Shown one piece after another: positions 14,668-16,057 of a stretch of 16,057 bases of DNA. The notes below the pieces were generated by a model, which ran no database searches, was not told where the DNA came from, and saw nothing but the letters and a program-made list of their open reading frames with translations. The first letter of the stretch is position 1, and each line of letters begins with the position of its first letter. Source of the stretch: JAFDVJ01 sp964487505 (lineage in GTDB: Bacteria > Acidobacteriota > Blastocatellia > Pyrinomonadales > Pyrinomonadaceae). The DNA lies in the NCBI GenBank assembly GCA_964487505.1, contig CAZARD010000100.1:1-16057 (forward strand). Reading direction: 5' to 3'. The position numbers were made by a program, and so were the translations under genes.

Positions 14668-15885
14668 ATGAAAAAGAACGACTTCAGCGCTATCCTCCGG
14701 TCGCGGACAAGGCGCGCCAAATTCATCTGTCTGTCCTTATCGACGTTCGTTTCGACGGCATCCGCGCAGCTCAAGACCCCGCCGCCGCAGGCCGAGGATT
14801 TTACTTGGTGGTATGTATCGCTGGCGTTGCTGGTTGCGGCATTGGCCGGAGCGGTCGTTTGGATGCTGAAGAGCCGGAAGGAAAAGGTCGAATACGTGAA
14901 GAGGGAAGAGAAGACGGCGAAACTGAAGGCCGAGGCAACCGCCTGGGAATCAGGCGCGCTCGATGCCGACCGGGAACTTGAATGGTATCGCAAAGCCAAG
15001 AAGGCATCGAACGCGAAAAAGAAGAACCTTGCGAACGGTTTGCCGCAAACATCAAAGGTCCTAAAGAACCGCCCCGAAAAGCCTGAACGCAAATCGTTCA
15101 CGGAACGCGAGATAAAGGAAAAGCTCCAAAGTCTGCAATTCGGCCAACTCCCGATCTCGAAATTCAACAAACTTGAGTTGGCCCGACCGTTCTCGATGCT
15201 GCCGATCTCGAACGACGAGGCGCTGATGAGCGCGATCGAGCAGGTCCAGGACGAATACGAGGAAGACGAGGTCGTGCGCGATCTGGCCGTGCGGATTCTG
15301 GCGCGTTTCCGCACGCGCAACTCCGTCGAATCACTTTCGGCGGTCGCGTTGTACGATCTTTCCTCGAATCTTCGGTCGAAAGCCGTTTCGGTCCTCGCCG
15401 ACTTCGATCACGAATCGGTTTTTGAAACGATCCTGCTGTGCTGCGCCGATCCGACCCGCGAAGTGCGCGCCGCGGCGGCCCGCGGTTTGTTCAGGCTGAG
15501 CTTCGACCGGTCAGACGCCTGGACCAGGATCGCGGAAACCAACGACGAGTTCAGGATGCGACAGGCGGCGCGCGCCGCGATGGAAGCGGACCTCGTGCTC
15601 AGGTCTCTCGACCGACTGGTGCACGAAGATCACAAGATCGCCTATGAGGCGTTCACGCTTCTGGCCTTGATGTTGAGGACCGGAGAGACCGAGAAGATCT
15701 TCGACGCCGTCGAGAAACACCGCGACGACAATGTCCGCTACGCCTTTCTGAAGGTCGTCGAACTGGCCGGCGATGACCGCGTCGTGCCGTGGCTCGAAAA
15801 GATGTGCAATCAGTTGCTGTTGCCGAAAGAGATCAAGAACCGCATCGATGAGGTGATCGCAAGCTTCGAGTTCGTTTCGGTGTAG
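14668..15885 (+). CDS. Exported or membrane-anchored HEAT-repeat protein
   Basis: A 405-residue protein of unknown function. Residues 11-33 look like a signal peptide (basic RSRTRRAK, hydrophobic FICLSLSTFV, then STASA/Q). A second hydrophobic segment at 47-67 (WWYVSLALLVAALAGAVVWML apart from its edges) is a likely membrane helix. A charged, lysine-rich probable coiled-coil linker covers 68-150. From about 180 to the end the helix pairs are HEAT-like, for example VVRDLAVRILARF (202-214), LRSKAVSVLADF (235-246), EVRAAAARGLFRL (265-277) and NVRYAFLKVVELAGD (355-369). HEAT repeats serve as protein-binding scaffolds; the partner cannot be inferred. The ATG at 14668 is preferred to TTG at 14665, but neither has a clear Shine-Dalgarno site. 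It is divergent from purC. A heptanucleotide array starts at its stop codon. Confidence 0.8.
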   Translation: MKKNDFSAILRSRTRRAKFICLSLSTFVSTASAQLKTPPPQAEDFTWWYVSLALLVAALAGAVVWMLKSRKEKVEYVKREEKTAKLKAEATAWESGALDADRELEWYRKAKKASNAKKKNLANGLPQTSKVLKNRPEKPERKSFTEREIKEKLQSLQFGQLPISKFNKLELARPFSMLPISNDEALMSAIEQVQDEYEEDEVVRDLAVRILARFRTRNSVESLSAVALYDLSSNLRSKAVSVLADFDHESVFETILLCCADPTREVRAAAARGLFRLSFDRSDAWTRIAETNDEFRMRQAARAAMEADLVLRSLDRLVHEDHKIAYEAFTLLALMLRTGETEKIFDAVEKHRDDNVRYAFLKVVELAGDDRVVPWLEKMCNQLLLPKEIKNRIDEVIASFEFVSV

Positions 15886-15960
15886 ATTCCAGATTCCAAG
15901 ATTCCAAGTTCCAAGATTCCAGATTCCAGATTCCAGATTCCAGGATTCCAGATTCCAGGA
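15885..15960. repeat. Heptanucleotide array starting at the HEAT-gene stop codon
   Basis: About ten units of GATTCCA or GATTCCAA, with 7- and 8-base spacing. The first unit begins with the last base of the TAG stop (15883-15885). The 97 bases after it up to the window end show no recognisable feature. Confidence 0.8.
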
Positions 15961-16057
15961 ACCTGTCGGAGTAACCCGTCTGAGCTTAGATTTCACCTGC
16001 TGAGCGTACGGAGCGCGCGTCGTGTCGATAGCACCAAGCGAAGGCGCAGCCGAGCCT

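Noticed and set aside
14680..14770. Twin-arginine (Tat) signal in the HEAT protein
   Set aside because: TRRAKFI has the arginine pair, but the phenylalanine is misplaced relative to the S/TRRxFLK consensus, so an ordinary Sec-type signal is more likely.

Overview
The window looks like chromosomal DNA from a GC-rich acidobacterium, most likely Blastocatellia (Pyrinomonadales-like). This rests on long secreted proteins ending in tandem FG-GAP/VCBS-like 'DGDGKTDxAIFRPS' repeats, a separate groES-groEL operon under a CIRCE element, a short orphan Fis-type HTH protein, and the general gene style. It is an inference from recognition, not from a search.

Left part (1-9300). A small GlsB/YeaQ-type membrane protein (+ strand) faces three consecutive minus-strand genes for exported proteins. 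In transcription order these are a delta-60-repeat protein (7213-9279), an Asp-box/BNR beta-propeller protein (3639-6923) and a GH13 alpha-amylase/neopullulanase-type enzyme (445-3429). Their N-terminal parts are unrelated, but all three end in the same module of about 272 residues. The module has six repeats of about 45 residues in an A-B-C-A'-B'-C' order. Each gene appears to have its own promoter, and an apparent terminator follows the delta-60 gene, so this is a modular paralogous cluster rather than a clear operon.

Middle (9400-11700). groEL and groES lie on the minus strand in the order groES-groEL, with a sigma70-like promoter overlapped by CIRCE (HrcA operator) upstream and a strong hairpin terminator downstream.

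Right part (11800-16057). A MOSC-domain protein (-) comes first. Next is a 525-base non-coding block with a heptanucleotide array, several strong hairpins and a patch resembling a cobalamin-riboswitch core. A Fis-like HTH gene lies 60 bases downstream of purC (both -). A divergent exported or membrane-anchored HEAT-repeat protein (+) follows.

The most unusual DNA-level feature is a set of short arrays with an exact or near-exact 7-base period (AAATCCC/AAATCCG or GATTCCA type) at seven junctions, several touching stop codons, plus an unrelated heptad array (GGACAGT type) upstream of groES. No mobile-element genes, CRISPR, rRNA or tRNA genes were found.
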